DNA from: JAJDUF01 sp965238265
Lineage (GTDB): Bacteria; Chloroflexota; UBA11872; UBA12225; JAJDUF01
Direction: 5' to 3'
Assembly: GCA_965238265.1 (NCBI GenBank)
Contig: OZ250185.1
Coordinates: 372,001 to 436,000, forward strand
DNA length: 64,000 nt
Below are positions 50,694 to 59,481 of this stretch, one piece after another. The position numbers and the translations under genes are program-made. Every line of letters starts with the position of its first letter. Positions within the stretch are counted from its first letter, which is position 1. The notes beneath the pieces are model-generated. The model had not been told where the DNA came from. It ran no database searches and saw only the letters and a program-made list of their open reading frames with translations.

Positions 50694-53519
50694 CTACACG
50701 TCGCGCGGGCCGCTGTGCGCCAGCGCCGCCTGAGCAGCGGCCAAGCGGGCGACGGGCACGCGGAACGGCGAGCAGCTCACGTAGTCCAGACCGATCTCGT
50801 GGCAATAGGTGACTGAGGCCGGATCGCCGCCGTGCTCGCCACAAATCCCGATCTCCAGATCAGGACGGGTCGAGCGCCCCAGCTCTACACCCATCTTGAT
50901 GAGCTTCCCAACGCCGTTGCGATCCAGCGTCTGGAAGGGGTTTTCGGGCAGGATGCCCTGCTCCATGTAGGGCAGCAAGAACTTGCTCTCGGCGTCATCG
51001 CGGGAGTATCCGAAGGTCGTCTGGGTCAAGTCGTTGGTGCCGTAGCTGAAGAACTCGGCGTGCTCGGCGATCTCGTCAGCCGTGAGGGCTGCCCGCGGCA
51101 ACTCGATCATGGTGCCGAACTTGTAGTGCAGGGCTTGGCCGGTTTCCTGCTCGATTTCGGCTGCGACTGCCTCCAGCTGATCGCGGACCATCTTCAGCTC
51201 GTTGACGTGACCGACCAACGGAATCATGATCTCCGGCCGGACATCCACACCATGCTTGGCCAGGTCGCTCGCGGCGCTGAGGATCGCCCGCACCTGCATG
51301 GCATAGATAGCGGGGTAGAGCAGCCCCAGCCGGCAGCCACGCATACCGAGCATCGGGTTGGCCTCGTGCATCTGGCCAACGGCCAGCAGCAAGAGCTCGG
51401 TTTCGTCCCGGTCTGCGGGGGAGACGCCCCGATGCGTTAGCTCCAGGAGCTGGACCCGCAGTTCTTCGTGGTTGGGCAGAAACTCGTGGAGTGGAGGATC
51501 GAGCAGCCGGATAATCACCGGCCGGCCGGCCATCGTGTTGAGCACGCCGCGGAAGTCCTCGGCCTGGATCGCCTGCAACTGGTCGAGCGCTTCGCGGTAG
51601 TCCTTTACCTTTGCCGACGCTGCGACCTTGGCCTCCTGCTCGGTCACCTGCTGCTGGGCCGTCGCGCGCTCCCGGTCGCTTTCCGCTGCCGCGAGCGTCG
51701 CCCGGCGCTGCGCCAGCTCGCTCTCCAGCGCCGTGGCTTCGGCCGCCGCCAGGATCATCTGCTGCACGACGGGCAGGCGCTCTTCCTCGAAGAACATATG
51801 CTCAGTGCGGCAGAGGCCGATCCCTTCGGCGCCGAAGTCCAGTGCCCGCTGGGCATCGCGGGGGTAGTCGGCGTTGGCCCACACACCGAGACGCCGAAAC
51901 TCGTCGGCCCAGGCCAGCAGCTTCAGGAGCTCCTGCTCGTCTTCAAGGTGGGTTTCCACCGTCGGGATGACGCCGGTGAACACCTCACCGGTCGTCCCAT
52001 CAATGCTGATGGCGTCGTTCTCGCGTACCACCTGTCCGTTGACGGTGAATTGGCGCCGCTGCGGGTCCACCCGGATGGCCTCCGCACCGGCCACACACGA
52101 CTTGCCTAGGCCACGCGCGACCACGGCAGCATGGCTCGTGGCGCCGCCGCGCGCGGTCAGAATGCCCTGGGCGACGAGCATCCCATGCACGTCGTCGGGG
52201 TTCGTTTCCGGCCGCACGAGGATGACCGCTTCACCGGCGCCGCCCAATTCGGCAGCGCGGTCGGCGTCGAAGACGGCCTTGCCGGTGGCCGCGCCTGGCG
52301 AGGCGTTCAAGCCGGTGGTGAGCCAGCGACCGGCGGAAGAGGCCTCGGCTTTCGCCTCTTCGTCGAAGTGTGGGAGGAGCAGTTGGTAGATCTGGTCCGG
52401 CTCGACCCGTTGGACCGCTTCCTCCTTGCTGATGAGTCCTTCCTGGGCCATGTCTACGGCGATCTTCACGGCGGCAGCGGCGGTCCGCTTGGCAGAGCGG
52501 GTCTGGAGCATGTACAACGTCCCGCGTTCGATAGTGAACTCCAGGTCCTGCGTATCGCGGTAGTGCTGCTCCAAACGACCGGCAATGGCCTCGAACTCCC
52601 GGTACACCGTGGGCATCTCACGGGCTAACTGCGCGATAGGCTGCGGGGTACGAATGCCTGCGACGACATCTTCGCCCTGCGCGTTCGTCAAGAACTCGCC
52701 GAAAAGCCGTTGCTCCCCGGTCGCCGGGTTGCGGGTGAAGGCGACCCCCGTCCCCGAATCCGCGCCCATGTTGCCGAACACCATCGTCACGATGTTGACG
52801 GCCGTGCCCAAATCGTGGGGTATCTTGTGGAAGTCACGGTAGGCATAGGCGCGCGGATTGTCCCAGGACGCGAACACCGCTTCTATCGCTTGCCGTAGCT
52901 GCTCATACGGATCGTCCGGGAACTCCTGCCCCGCTTCCTCCCGCACGAGCGCCTTGAAGCGTTGGACCACGTCCATCAATTGGTCGGCCGTGAGGTCGGT
53001 ATCCTGCGTAGCGCCAACCTCCCGCTTGACCTCATCGAGCAGCTCCTCGAATAGCTCGCCGGGCACACCCATCACGATCTTGCCGAACATCTGGATGAAC
53101 CGGCGGTAGGCGTCGTTGGCAAAGCGCTCGTTGCCCGTCAGCTGCGCCAAGCCCTGGAGCGTGCCGGTGTTCAGGCCGAGGTTGAGCACCGTGTCCATCA
53201 TGCCGGGCATCGAGAACTTGGCCCCGGAGCGTACCGAGACGAGCAGTGGGTTCCGGGGATTGCCAAACTGCTTGCCCGACGCGGCCTCGACCTCTTGCAT
53301 CGCGGCGAGCGTCTGACTCCACAGCTCCGCGGGAAACTGCTTACCGGCAGCGTTGTAGGCGTTGCAGGCTTCTGTCGTGATCGTGAAGCCCGGTGGCACC
53401 GGCAGTTGAACGTTCGTCATTTCCGAAAGGCCAGCGCCTTTGCCCCCTAAGAGGTCGCGCATCTCCGCATTGCCGTCCGCGAAGCGATAGACCCACTTTG
53501 CCGTCGCCGCCGTACTCAT
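50694..53519 (-). CDS. ppdK: Pyruvate, phosphate dikinase
   Basis: Interconverts pyruvate, ATP and phosphate with PEP, AMP and pyrophosphate. The 941-residue protein has the N-terminal nucleotide-grasp domain (DLLGGKGAGLSEM, VSVRSGAKFSMPGMMDTVLN), the swivelling phosphohistidine domain (GILTARGGATSHAAVVARGL, catalytic His) and the PEP-binding barrel (GTEGIGLCRTEHMFF, SYGTNDLTQTTFGYSRDD, GEHGGDP). It is longer than the usual 870-890 because of a coiled-coil insertion of about 55 residues at roughly 594-650. Start ATG at 53519 has an AAGGAAGAAGGAC site. Confidence 0.97.
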   Translation of the reverse strand: MSTAATAKWVYRFADGNAEMRDLLGGKGAGLSEMTNVQLPVPPGFTITTEACNAYNAAGKQFPAELWSQTLAAMQEVEAASGKQFGNPRNPLLVSVRSGAKFSMPGMMDTVLNLGLNTGTLQGLAQLTGNERFANDAYRRFIQMFGKIVMGVPGELFEELLDEVKREVGATQDTDLTADQLMDVVQRFKALVREEAGQEFPDDPYEQLRQAIEAVFASWDNPRAYAYRDFHKIPHDLGTAVNIVTMVFGNMGADSGTGVAFTRNPATGEQRLFGEFLTNAQGEDVVAGIRTPQPIAQLAREMPTVYREFEAIAGRLEQHYRDTQDLEFTIERGTLYMLQTRSAKRTAAAAVKIAVDMAQEGLISKEEAVQRVEPDQIYQLLLPHFDEEAKAEASSAGRWLTTGLNASPGAATGKAVFDADRAAELGGAGEAVILVRPETNPDDVHGMLVAQGILTARGGATSHAAVVARGLGKSCVAGAEAIRVDPQRRQFTVNGQVVRENDAISIDGTTGEVFTGVIPTVETHLEDEQELLKLLAWADEFRRLGVWANADYPRDAQRALDFGAEGIGLCRTEHMFFEEERLPVVQQMILAAAEATALESELAQRRATLAAAESDRERATAQQQVTEQEAKVAASAKVKDYREALDQLQAIQAEDFRGVLNTMAGRPVIIRLLDPPLHEFLPNHEELRVQLLELTHRGVSPADRDETELLLLAVGQMHEANPMLGMRGCRLGLLYPAIYAMQVRAILSAASDLAKHGVDVRPEIMIPLVGHVNELKMVRDQLEAVAAEIEQETGQALHYKFGTMIELPRAALTADEIAEHAEFFSYGTNDLTQTTFGYSRDDAESKFLLPYMEQGILPENPFQTLDRNGVGKLIKMGVELGRSTRPDLEIGICGEHGGDPASVTYCHEIGLDYVSCSPFRVPVARLAAAQAALAHSGPRDV

Positions 53520-53597
53520 AGTGTCCAGTGTCCTTCTTCCTTGCCTGAAGAGTGATCATCTCTGCCGGGCCGGAGCGACGCTGGCCCAGACCACAGC

Positions 53598-53603
53598 ATT
53601 ATA
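53598..53603 (-). promoter_or_regulatory. Putative ppdK -10 element
   Basis: A perfect TATAAT on the minus strand (53603-53598), about 80 nt upstream of the ppdK ATG. No matching -35 was found at 16-18 bp. Confidence 0.42.
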
Positions 53604-53805
53604 CTACCAGCCGCCATGTCGCGTAGGAACATCATCTCCTTCTCCCAGAGGTACCGTTAATAGAGAGGCCGGAGCGCACTTCTGGGGGAATCGGGACACC
53701 TGTGAGGTGTCCAAGTGGCATTTTGCCCAGAAAACGGCATTATGTGACAAACGGGTGACAATGCAGCGAACCGTGGCCCTCATCCCCCGGCCTCCTCCGT
53801 CCCGG

Positions 53806-54237
53806 CTAGTCCTCGGCCCCCTCGTTGTAGACCAGCTCGTCGTCAGCGATGGTGCGGCAGACAATCGCTACGACCGGCTCGGTCCGGCTCAGGTTGATCT
53901 CCTGGTGCAGTGCCCACGCGGGGACAAAGATGAAGTCGCCGGGGCCGGCATCCGCGTGCTCCGACAAGTCCGGTCCCGAGCGGAAGCGGGCATGGCCGGA
54001 GATGATGTAAATGCCGGATTCGCAGGCGCCATGGTGATGCACACCGGATTCGACGCCCGGCGCAACGGTCACGTGCCCCATCCAAAGCTGCTCTGCACCG
54101 GTGGTTTCCAGCGACACGCCGGCCTCACGTTGCATTCCTGGCGTCTGGGTCGTGCCACAATCTCGGTTCGCCGGTCGGAGCACCCGCAGCGGAGCGGTGC
54201 CGGCACGTGTAGCGATCTGCGCGGTCTCGGTAGTCAT
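53806..54237 (-). CDS. Cupin-domain protein
   Basis: A 143-residue cupin. Motif 1 is SGVHHHGACESGIYIISG (His and Glu ligands), motif 2 is PGDFIFVPAWALHQEIN with the last His. ATG at 54237 is preceded by GGAGGCAGCA; the upstream frame overlaps glyS and is not favoured. Likely metal-binding; substrate unknown. It sits directly downstream of glyS on the same strand, separated by 56 bp, and is followed by a gap before ppdK. Confidence 0.82.
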   Translation of the reverse strand: MTTETAQIATRAGTAPLRVLRPANRDCGTTQTPGMQREAGVSLETTGAEQLWMGHVTVAPGVESGVHHHGACESGIYIISGHARFRSGPDLSEHADAGPGDFIFVPAWALHQEINLSRTEPVVAIVCRTIADDELVYNEGAED

Positions 54238-54292
54238 TGCTGCCTCCGTATCTCCCATGGCGCGGGATAGCGCCGGTCCTCGCCCCCCGCCG

Positions 54293-55630
54293 CTACCGCT
54301 CCGGTGGCGCCCACGGCTCGCGTAGGCGGCGCTGCAACTCGGGCAACAGTTCGTCAACGGGCTGGCGCTCCTGCGTCATCGAATCGCGCTCGCGGACCGT
54401 CACGGTGCGGTCTTCTAGGCTCTGCCGATCCACCGTGATGCACCACGGCGTCCCGATCTCATCCTGCCGCCGGTACCGCCGGCCGACGGCGGCGCTCTCG
54501 TCGTAGATCGTCGGGAACTCTGGCCCCAGCGTGGCGTAGATTTCCTGGGCGAGCGCAACCAACCGAGCATCACGGCGCACCAAGGGGAAGACCGCCGCCT
54601 TGACCGGTGCCAGTTGGGGATGGAGCCGGAGCACGACCCGTTTGTTGCCCTTCGCGTCCGTCTCCTCAGCGTAGGCAGCTACGAGGAACGCCAGCAGCGG
54701 ACGATCAACCCCGGCCGACGGCTCGATGGTATACGGGATGATGTGCTCCTGAGCTTGGTCGTCGAAGTAGTCAAGCTCCTTCCCGCTGGCCGCGGCATGT
54801 TGACGCAGGTCGTAGTCGCCGCGGTTGGCAACGCCTTCGAGCTCCTCCAGACCAAAGGGATACCGGAACTTGATATCCACGGTACGTAGCGAGTAGTGCG
54901 CCCGCTCGTCCGCAGGAACCTCGTACCGCTCCAGCAGGTCGGGCGGGATGCCGTACCGCACATACCACGCCAAGCGTGCCTCCACCCAACGGTCGAACCA
55001 CTCCGCCGCCGTGTCCGGTTTGACGAAATACTCCAGCTCCATCTGCTCGAATTCGCGCGTGCGGAAGATGAAGTTGCCGGGTGTGATCTCATTGCGGAAG
55101 GCTTTGCCGATCTGGGCAATACCGAAGGGCAGCTTCATGCGGGCTGCCAGCTGGACGTTGCGGAAGTTGAGATACATCATCTGGCACGTTTCGGGCCGTA
55201 GGTACGCGACGGACGCAGCGTCCTCGACCGGCCCGACAAAGGTCTTGAACATCGTGTTGAACTGCCGCGCTTCCGTGAAGTCGCCGGCGCCGCAGTGGGG
55301 GCAGTTGGCGCCAAGCTCGTCGGCCTTGAACCGACGATGGCACGAGCGGCACTCGACGAGCGCATCGGTGAAGTGCTCGACGTGGCCCGACGCCCGCCAC
55401 ACGTCGGGCGCGGAGAGGATTGCGCCGTCGAGGCCCACGATGTCGGGCCGCGCCCACACCATGTCGCGCCACCAGGCCCGCTTGATGTTGTTCTTCAGCT
55501 CCACGCCCAAGGGGCCATAATCCCAGGTGCTCCCAAAACCGCCGTAGATCTCGCTGTTGGGGAAGACGATGCCGCGCCGCTTACACAACGAAACGAGGGT
55601 ATCCATGCTGACCGTCGGCTTTGTGCTCAT
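54293..55630 (-). CDS. glyS: Glycyl-tRNA synthetase, alpha2 (eukaryote/archaea-like) type
   Basis: A 445-residue class II synthetase that charges tRNA-Gly. It begins VSLCKRRGIVFPNSEIYGGF then GSTWDYGPLGVELKNNIKRA, the motif 1 region. A zinc-knuckle-like CRSCHRRF and CPHCGAG is followed by AYLRPETCQMMYLNFRNVQ (motif 2) and the C-terminal anticodon-binding domain. It is the single-chain alpha2 type rather than the bacterial alpha2beta2 GlyQS. It lies between recO and a cupin, in the position that glyQS occupies in Firmicutes. Confidence 0.96.
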   Translation of the reverse strand: MSTKPTVSMDTLVSLCKRRGIVFPNSEIYGGFGSTWDYGPLGVELKNNIKRAWWRDMVWARPDIVGLDGAILSAPDVWRASGHVEHFTDALVECRSCHRRFKADELGANCPHCGAGDFTEARQFNTMFKTFVGPVEDAASVAYLRPETCQMMYLNFRNVQLAARMKLPFGIAQIGKAFRNEITPGNFIFRTREFEQMELEYFVKPDTAAEWFDRWVEARLAWYVRYGIPPDLLERYEVPADERAHYSLRTVDIKFRYPFGLEELEGVANRGDYDLRQHAAASGKELDYFDDQAQEHIIPYTIEPSAGVDRPLLAFLVAAYAEETDAKGNKRVVLRLHPQLAPVKAAVFPLVRRDARLVALAQEIYATLGPEFPTIYDESAAVGRRYRRQDEIGTPWCITVDRQSLEDRTVTVRERDSMTQERQPVDELLPELQRRLREPWAPPER

Positions 55631-55704
55631 GGGTGTCTATCTGCTCCAGCAGCGTGTTTTGGGCTATCGGTATCCACCCCCGGCTGACCCGCCCTGCCCC
55701 TATC

Positions 55705-56499
55705 TTAGCGGCTGTGCGCCGCTGCCGGGGCCAGACCGTCGGCCTTGAGCCGGACGAGAAACTCGGCGGCGCGTGGTCGTCGTTCCAAGAGAAACGTCAC
55801 GGATGCTTGCAGTAGCTCCTCGACCTCGGCCGCCGTTGCCGGGCTGACGCGCAGGCGCTCGGCGACGCCCAACGCCCCCTGCGCCAGCAGGCGGAGCGTC
55901 TTGATCGCGCTCACGGACACCGGCCGCGCGCGCTGCTGCCCCGGACCACAGTCGCTGCACAGGGCGCCACCGCTGGCCTCACTATAGTAGATGCGACCGG
56001 GTCGCAAGCGCTCACTGCACGCGGTACAGCGGTACAGCTCCGGCAGGTAACCGAGCAACCCCAAGAGCTGCGTCTCGAAGCGGCGCATGACCAGCGCCTC
56101 GGCCGGCCCGCCCTCGTCCAGGTAACCGAGCGTGTCGCGCAGGAGCGTGAACAACGGTGGATTGGGCTGTTGCACCTCATTGAGGCGATCAACCAACTCG
56201 GCGGCATAGCAGGCGAGACTGGTGCGCCAGAGGTCGTCGCGGAGGTGATGGTAGGCCCGCACGATTTCGGCCTGGGTGATGATGTCGAGGTCGCGTCCCC
56301 TGGCGAGCTGCGCTTCGGTATGGGAAAACAGCTCCAGGCTGCCCCCCAGCTTGCTGCGGGGGCGCCGCACGCCGCGAGCGACCGCCCGCACCTTGCCGTA
56401 AGACGCCGTGTAGAGCGTCACGATGCGGTCGGCTTCCCCGAAGTCGGTGCGCCGCACGATGATCGCCTCGGTGCGATAGGTACGAGCCGTTATTGCCAT
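55705..56499 (-). CDS. recO: DNA repair protein RecO
   Basis: Recombination mediator that loads RecA onto SSB-coated DNA with RecR. The 264-residue protein has the N-terminal OB fold (YRTEAIIVRRTDFGEADRIV TLYT), a helical middle and a zinc finger with CTACSERLRPG and CSDCG. Start ATG at 56499 (MAITARTYRTEAIIV) fits homologues; the upstream part of the frame derives from a palindromic repeat region. Located between glyS and a CorC-like gene. Confidence 0.93.
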   Translation of the reverse strand: MAITARTYRTEAIIVRRTDFGEADRIVTLYTASYGKVRAVARGVRRPRSKLGGSLELFSHTEAQLARGRDLDIITQAEIVRAYHHLRDDLWRTSLACYAAELVDRLNEVQQPNPPLFTLLRDTLGYLDEGGPAEALVMRRFETQLLGLLGYLPELYRCTACSERLRPGRIYYSEASGGALCSDCGPGQQRARPVSVSAIKTLRLLAQGALGVAERLRVSPATAAEVEELLQASVTFLLERRPRAAEFLVRLKADGLAPAAAHSR

Positions 56500-56525
56500 G
56501 TCGGCCTCGGATTGCTGCACGCTGG

Positions 56526-56545
56526 GCCTCACCCTGGGGTGAGGC
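56526..56545. repeat. Short palindrome (C-rich/G-rich family)
   Basis: CCTCACCCTGGGGTGAGG forms a near-perfect hairpin between recO and the CorC-like gene. Confidence 0.6.
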
Positions 56546-56559
56546 ACGGACGGGTTCGC

Positions 56560-57894
56560 TCAGGCGGCCGGCTCCGCGGAGGTCGTGCTCTCCGGGGACG
56601 GTACCGGCCTCAGAATACGAATCTTCTTGATGCGATTCCCGTCAATGGCAACGACGGTGAGGCGCACTCCGTCCGCAACCACCTCGTCGCCCGGTTCCGG
56701 CACGCGGCCGAGTCTGTCGTAGACAAAGCCGCCGATGGTATCCACGTCGTCGGCATCGAGGCGCAGGGAGAGTAGCTCATTCACTTGCCCCAAGGGGGCC
56801 AGGGCATCCACAATCGCTTCGCGCTCGCTGAGGTGGCGCACCGGGGCTTCCTCGGTATCGTACTCGTCCTGAATCTCGCCGACGATCTCCTCCAAGATGT
56901 CCTCAATCGTCACTAGCCCCGCAGTACCACCATACTCGTCCACGACGATAGCCAAGTGCGTCTTGATCTGGCGCATCTCCCGCAGGAGCTCCGCGACCCT
57001 TTTCGTCTCCGGCACGAAATGCACCGGCCGGAGGATCTGACGGAGGTTCACCTGCTCACCGTCCTGGCGCAGCGCACGCACAGCGTCCTTGACGTAGAAG
57101 ACGCCGAGAATGTGGTCCATGTCGTCTTCGTAGACGGGCATCCGCGAGAGACCCGCTGCGAGTGCGCGGTCGAGCACTTCTTGCGCCGTCTTGTCACTAC
57201 TGGCGGCCACTACGTAGACGCGCGGCACCATGATCTCGCGCACCAACGTATCGTCCAGCTCGAAGATGCTGTGGATCATCTCGCGCTCGGTCTCGGCGAG
57301 CACCCCGCCTTGCTCCGCAGCGTCAACCTGGAACTTGAGGTCCTCCTCGGTCACGACCGGCACGGTATCGAGCACTCTCGCGGCGCCCAGCGGGCGAAAT
57401 AGCAGGCGAGCGAGGGAATCGAGCAGCCACACCAACGGCCAGCACAGCCAAGCCGTGACGCGGAGGGGCCGGGCAAAGATTAGCGCCCTCGCCTCGCCCA
57501 CGTGTGCAGCCGCAATGCGCGGAACGTACTTCGCCAAGAGGACCACCAGCAGCGTTGCAATCGTGGTCATTATCACGACGGCGATCCACTGACTGCCGCC
57601 GAGCAGCGGGGTCAGCCAATCGCCGTATTGCCAGACGATCAGCGTCGTGGCGAAGAGGATCGGCGCCGTCAACGCCAGCTTGACCGTGGCGAGGAAGCGG
57701 TTGCCTTGGTTGGTCAGCCACAGCAGGTCGGTGGCCGCGCGCTGGCCTTCACCCGCTAGCTGCCGGAGGCGGCCTTGCGGCACCGTGAGCACCGCGGTTT
57801 CGGCGGCGCTAAAAAAGGCGGCCAACGCCGTGAGTAGCAGAAAACCTAACCCCGTCAGCACGAGACTGACGGGCGATATACTGGAGGGGTCCAA
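56560..57894 (-). CDS. HlyC/CorC family protein with CNNM, CBS pair and CorC_HlyC domains
   Basis: A 444-residue membrane protein. Four membrane helices of the CNNM (DUF21) domain span about 8-140 (LTGLGFLLLTALAAFFSAAE, then others). A CBS pair follows (REIMVPRVYVVAASSDKTAQ, LGVFYVKDAVRALRQD), with the C-terminal CorC_HlyC domain (GGTAGLVTIEDILEEIVGEI). Family members are linked to magnesium or cobalt efflux. TTG start with AGGAG upstream. It occupies the place where era stands in Firmicutes, next to recO. Confidence 0.92.
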   Translation of the reverse strand: MDPSSISPVSLVLTGLGFLLLTALAAFFSAAETAVLTVPQGRLRQLAGEGQRAATDLLWLTNQGNRFLATVKLALTAPILFATTLIVWQYGDWLTPLLGGSQWIAVVIMTTIATLLVVLLAKYVPRIAAAHVGEARALIFARPLRVTAWLCWPLVWLLDSLARLLFRPLGAARVLDTVPVVTEEDLKFQVDAAEQGGVLAETEREMIHSIFELDDTLVREIMVPRVYVVAASSDKTAQEVLDRALAAGLSRMPVYEDDMDHILGVFYVKDAVRALRQDGEQVNLRQILRPVHFVPETKRVAELLREMRQIKTHLAIVVDEYGGTAGLVTIEDILEEIVGEIQDEYDTEEAPVRHLSEREAIVDALAPLGQVNELLSLRLDADDVDTIGGFVYDRLGRVPEPGDEVVADGVRLTVVAIDGNRIKKIRILRPVPSPESTTSAEPAA

Positions 57895-58053
57895 ACGGCA
57901 ATAACTCCTGGCCGGCGGCGCAGAGGCCTTCCCAACATCTTAGAAGCGCTCCGTGCTGTGGGATGCGCGTTGCCAGCCCACATGCCTCCACCCACTATCA
58001 TACCATCCCGCGCAAGTGCCGTTCCACCGGCGCAGCGGGCGGCTGGTCCCTCA

Positions 58054-58208
58054 ATAAGGGTAGGTGTTCGTGATGCACGGCCCTCTCCCACGGAGCGCGG
58101 GCGCCGCCGCCGTAGGGACAACCCTTGTGGTTGCCCTTTCCGGTACTCCTGCCGGGGCCAGGGCGCCCACAAGGGACGCCCCTACGGGATTTGGGGGTTA
58201 GGTCCAAC
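58054..58208. repeat. Mosaic intergenic repeat with conserved ends, copy 2
   Basis: Shares ATAAGGGTAGGTGTTCGTG at the left and GGGGGTTAGGTCCAAC at the right with the element at 21481-21604. Its middle contains an inverted repeat (CGTAGGGACAACCCTTGTGG ... CCACAAGGGACGCCCCTAC) not present in copy 1, suggesting nesting of two repeat families. It lies between ispE and the CorC-like gene. Confidence 0.65.
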
Positions 58209-58210
58209 TC

Positions 58211-59077
58211 CTACCCGGCAGCCCCTAGGTCCTCCAAGTGGAAGGGGACGGCCCACACGGCATACTCGCGCCCGCTCCCGACCGCTGCCGCGATACGCCG
58301 GGCTGCCGTCTCGCTCGCGCAGAGCGCAAAGACCGTTGGCCCGCTCCCGCTCACCTGCACGTGGCGCGCTCCCGCGTCGTGCAGCCGACTGCGGATGGCG
58401 CTGATGGCGGGGCAAAGCCGTGTGGCCGTCGCCGCTAGCCCGTTGGTCAGGCCGGTAGCCCAATCCGGGGCACGGCCCTGCCGCAGGGCCGCCGCGAGCC
58501 GGCGCGCTCGGTGGCCGTCGCTGTAGCCGTCCGGACGCAGCGCACCGTAGACGGCGGCGGTGGACAGCGGTTGGCGGGGACGTACCAGGACGGCCCAGCC
58601 GGGTGGAGGCGGCGGTAGGCGCTCTACCCGTTCGCCGCGGCCGCTCACGAACGCCGTCGGGCCGGCCAGAAAGAAGGGGACGTCCGAGCCGAGAGTGGCA
58701 CCAATGCGGGATAGCTCGGCCAGCGTCAGGTCCAAGCACCAGTGCTGGTTCAGCGCCATGAGCGCCGTGGCGGCGTCGCTACTGCCGCCACCTAGTCCCG
58801 CCGCGACGGGAATGCCTTTGCACAGCAGCAGCTTGGCGCCACGGCGGCAGCCGGTGGACGCTTGCAGCGTCCGCGCCGCCCGGACCACGAGGTTGTCTGC
58901 GCCGGCGAGCGCGCTCCGGTCGCAGGCGAAGCGGAGGGCCTCGGCCGGTGCAACGCGCAGCTCGTCATAGAGACCAACCGCTTGGATCACCGAGGCTACT
59001 TCGTGGAAGCCGTCCGGCCGGCGCCCCAGGATTTCGAGCGCCAGGTTGATTTTGGCCGGTGCGCGATACAGCATCAT
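58211..59077 (-). CDS. ispE: 4-diphosphocytidyl-2-C-methyl-D-erythritol kinase
   Basis: GHMP kinase that phosphorylates CDP-ME in the MEP pathway. The 288-residue protein has YRAPAKINLALEILGRRPDG at the start, the ATP-binding loop PVAAGLGGGSSDAATAL, and the C-terminal motif 3 VSGSGPTVFAL. ATG at 59077 shares its A with the TGA stop of dgkA (TGATG overlap), a clear sign of translational coupling. ispG of the same pathway is elsewhere in the window. Confidence 0.95.
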   Translation of the reverse strand: MMLYRAPAKINLALEILGRRPDGFHEVASVIQAVGLYDELRVAPAEALRFACDRSALAGADNLVVRAARTLQASTGCRRGAKLLLCKGIPVAAGLGGGSSDAATALMALNQHWCLDLTLAELSRIGATLGSDVPFFLAGPTAFVSGRGERVERLPPPPPGWAVLVRPRQPLSTAAVYGALRPDGYSDGHRARRLAAALRQGRAPDWATGLTNGLAATATRLCPAISAIRSRLHDAGARHVQVSGSGPTVFALCASETAARRIAAAVGSGREYAVWAVPFHLEDLGAAG

Positions 59078-59481
59078 CAGCCCGACCACTGACCGACCAG
59101 GCGCACGATATGCGGCAGAAAGATCGCTAGCCCGACCAGCACCGCCCCACCGGCGCTCACCAAGACGGCGCCAGCCGCAACATCCTTGGCGACTTTGGCC
59201 CGTGGGTGATACTCCGGTGACACGAGATCAACGATAGCCTCGGCGGCCGTATTGAGCAGCTCGGCCGTCAGGACAAGGGTGATCGTCACGAGCAGCACTG
59301 CCAGCCCCAAAGGAGCGACGCCGACCAGGACCGCCGCCGCCAACACCACAACAGCGGCGCAGAGGTGCAACCGCATATGGCGCTGGCTCCGTACCGCGTG
59401 GTACACGCCGGACCAGGCGTACCGCAGACTGCTGCGAAAGCGCTTCCGGCTATCGGTCGTCGGTGAGGCCGAGCTGTCCAA
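59077..59481 (-). CDS. dgkA: Diacylglycerol/undecaprenol kinase
   Basis: A 134-residue membrane enzyme of the DgkA type, here probably an undecaprenol kinase recycling the lipid carrier for wall synthesis (inference from Gram-positive relatives). Three membrane helices are visible, with the active-site segment TAELLNTAAEAIVDLVSPEY and the loop VAKDVAAGAVLVS. The TTG start is well supported by GGAGGAG 7-8 bases upstream. It overlaps the end of ybeY by 32 bp and runs into ispE. Confidence 0.95.
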   Translation of the reverse strand: MDSSASPTTDSRKRFRSSLRYAWSGVYHAVRSQRHMRLHLCAAVVVLAAAVLVGVAPLGLAVLLVTITLVLTAELLNTAAEAIVDLVSPEYHPRAKVAKDVAAGAVLVSAGGAVLVGLAIFLPHIVRLVGQWSG

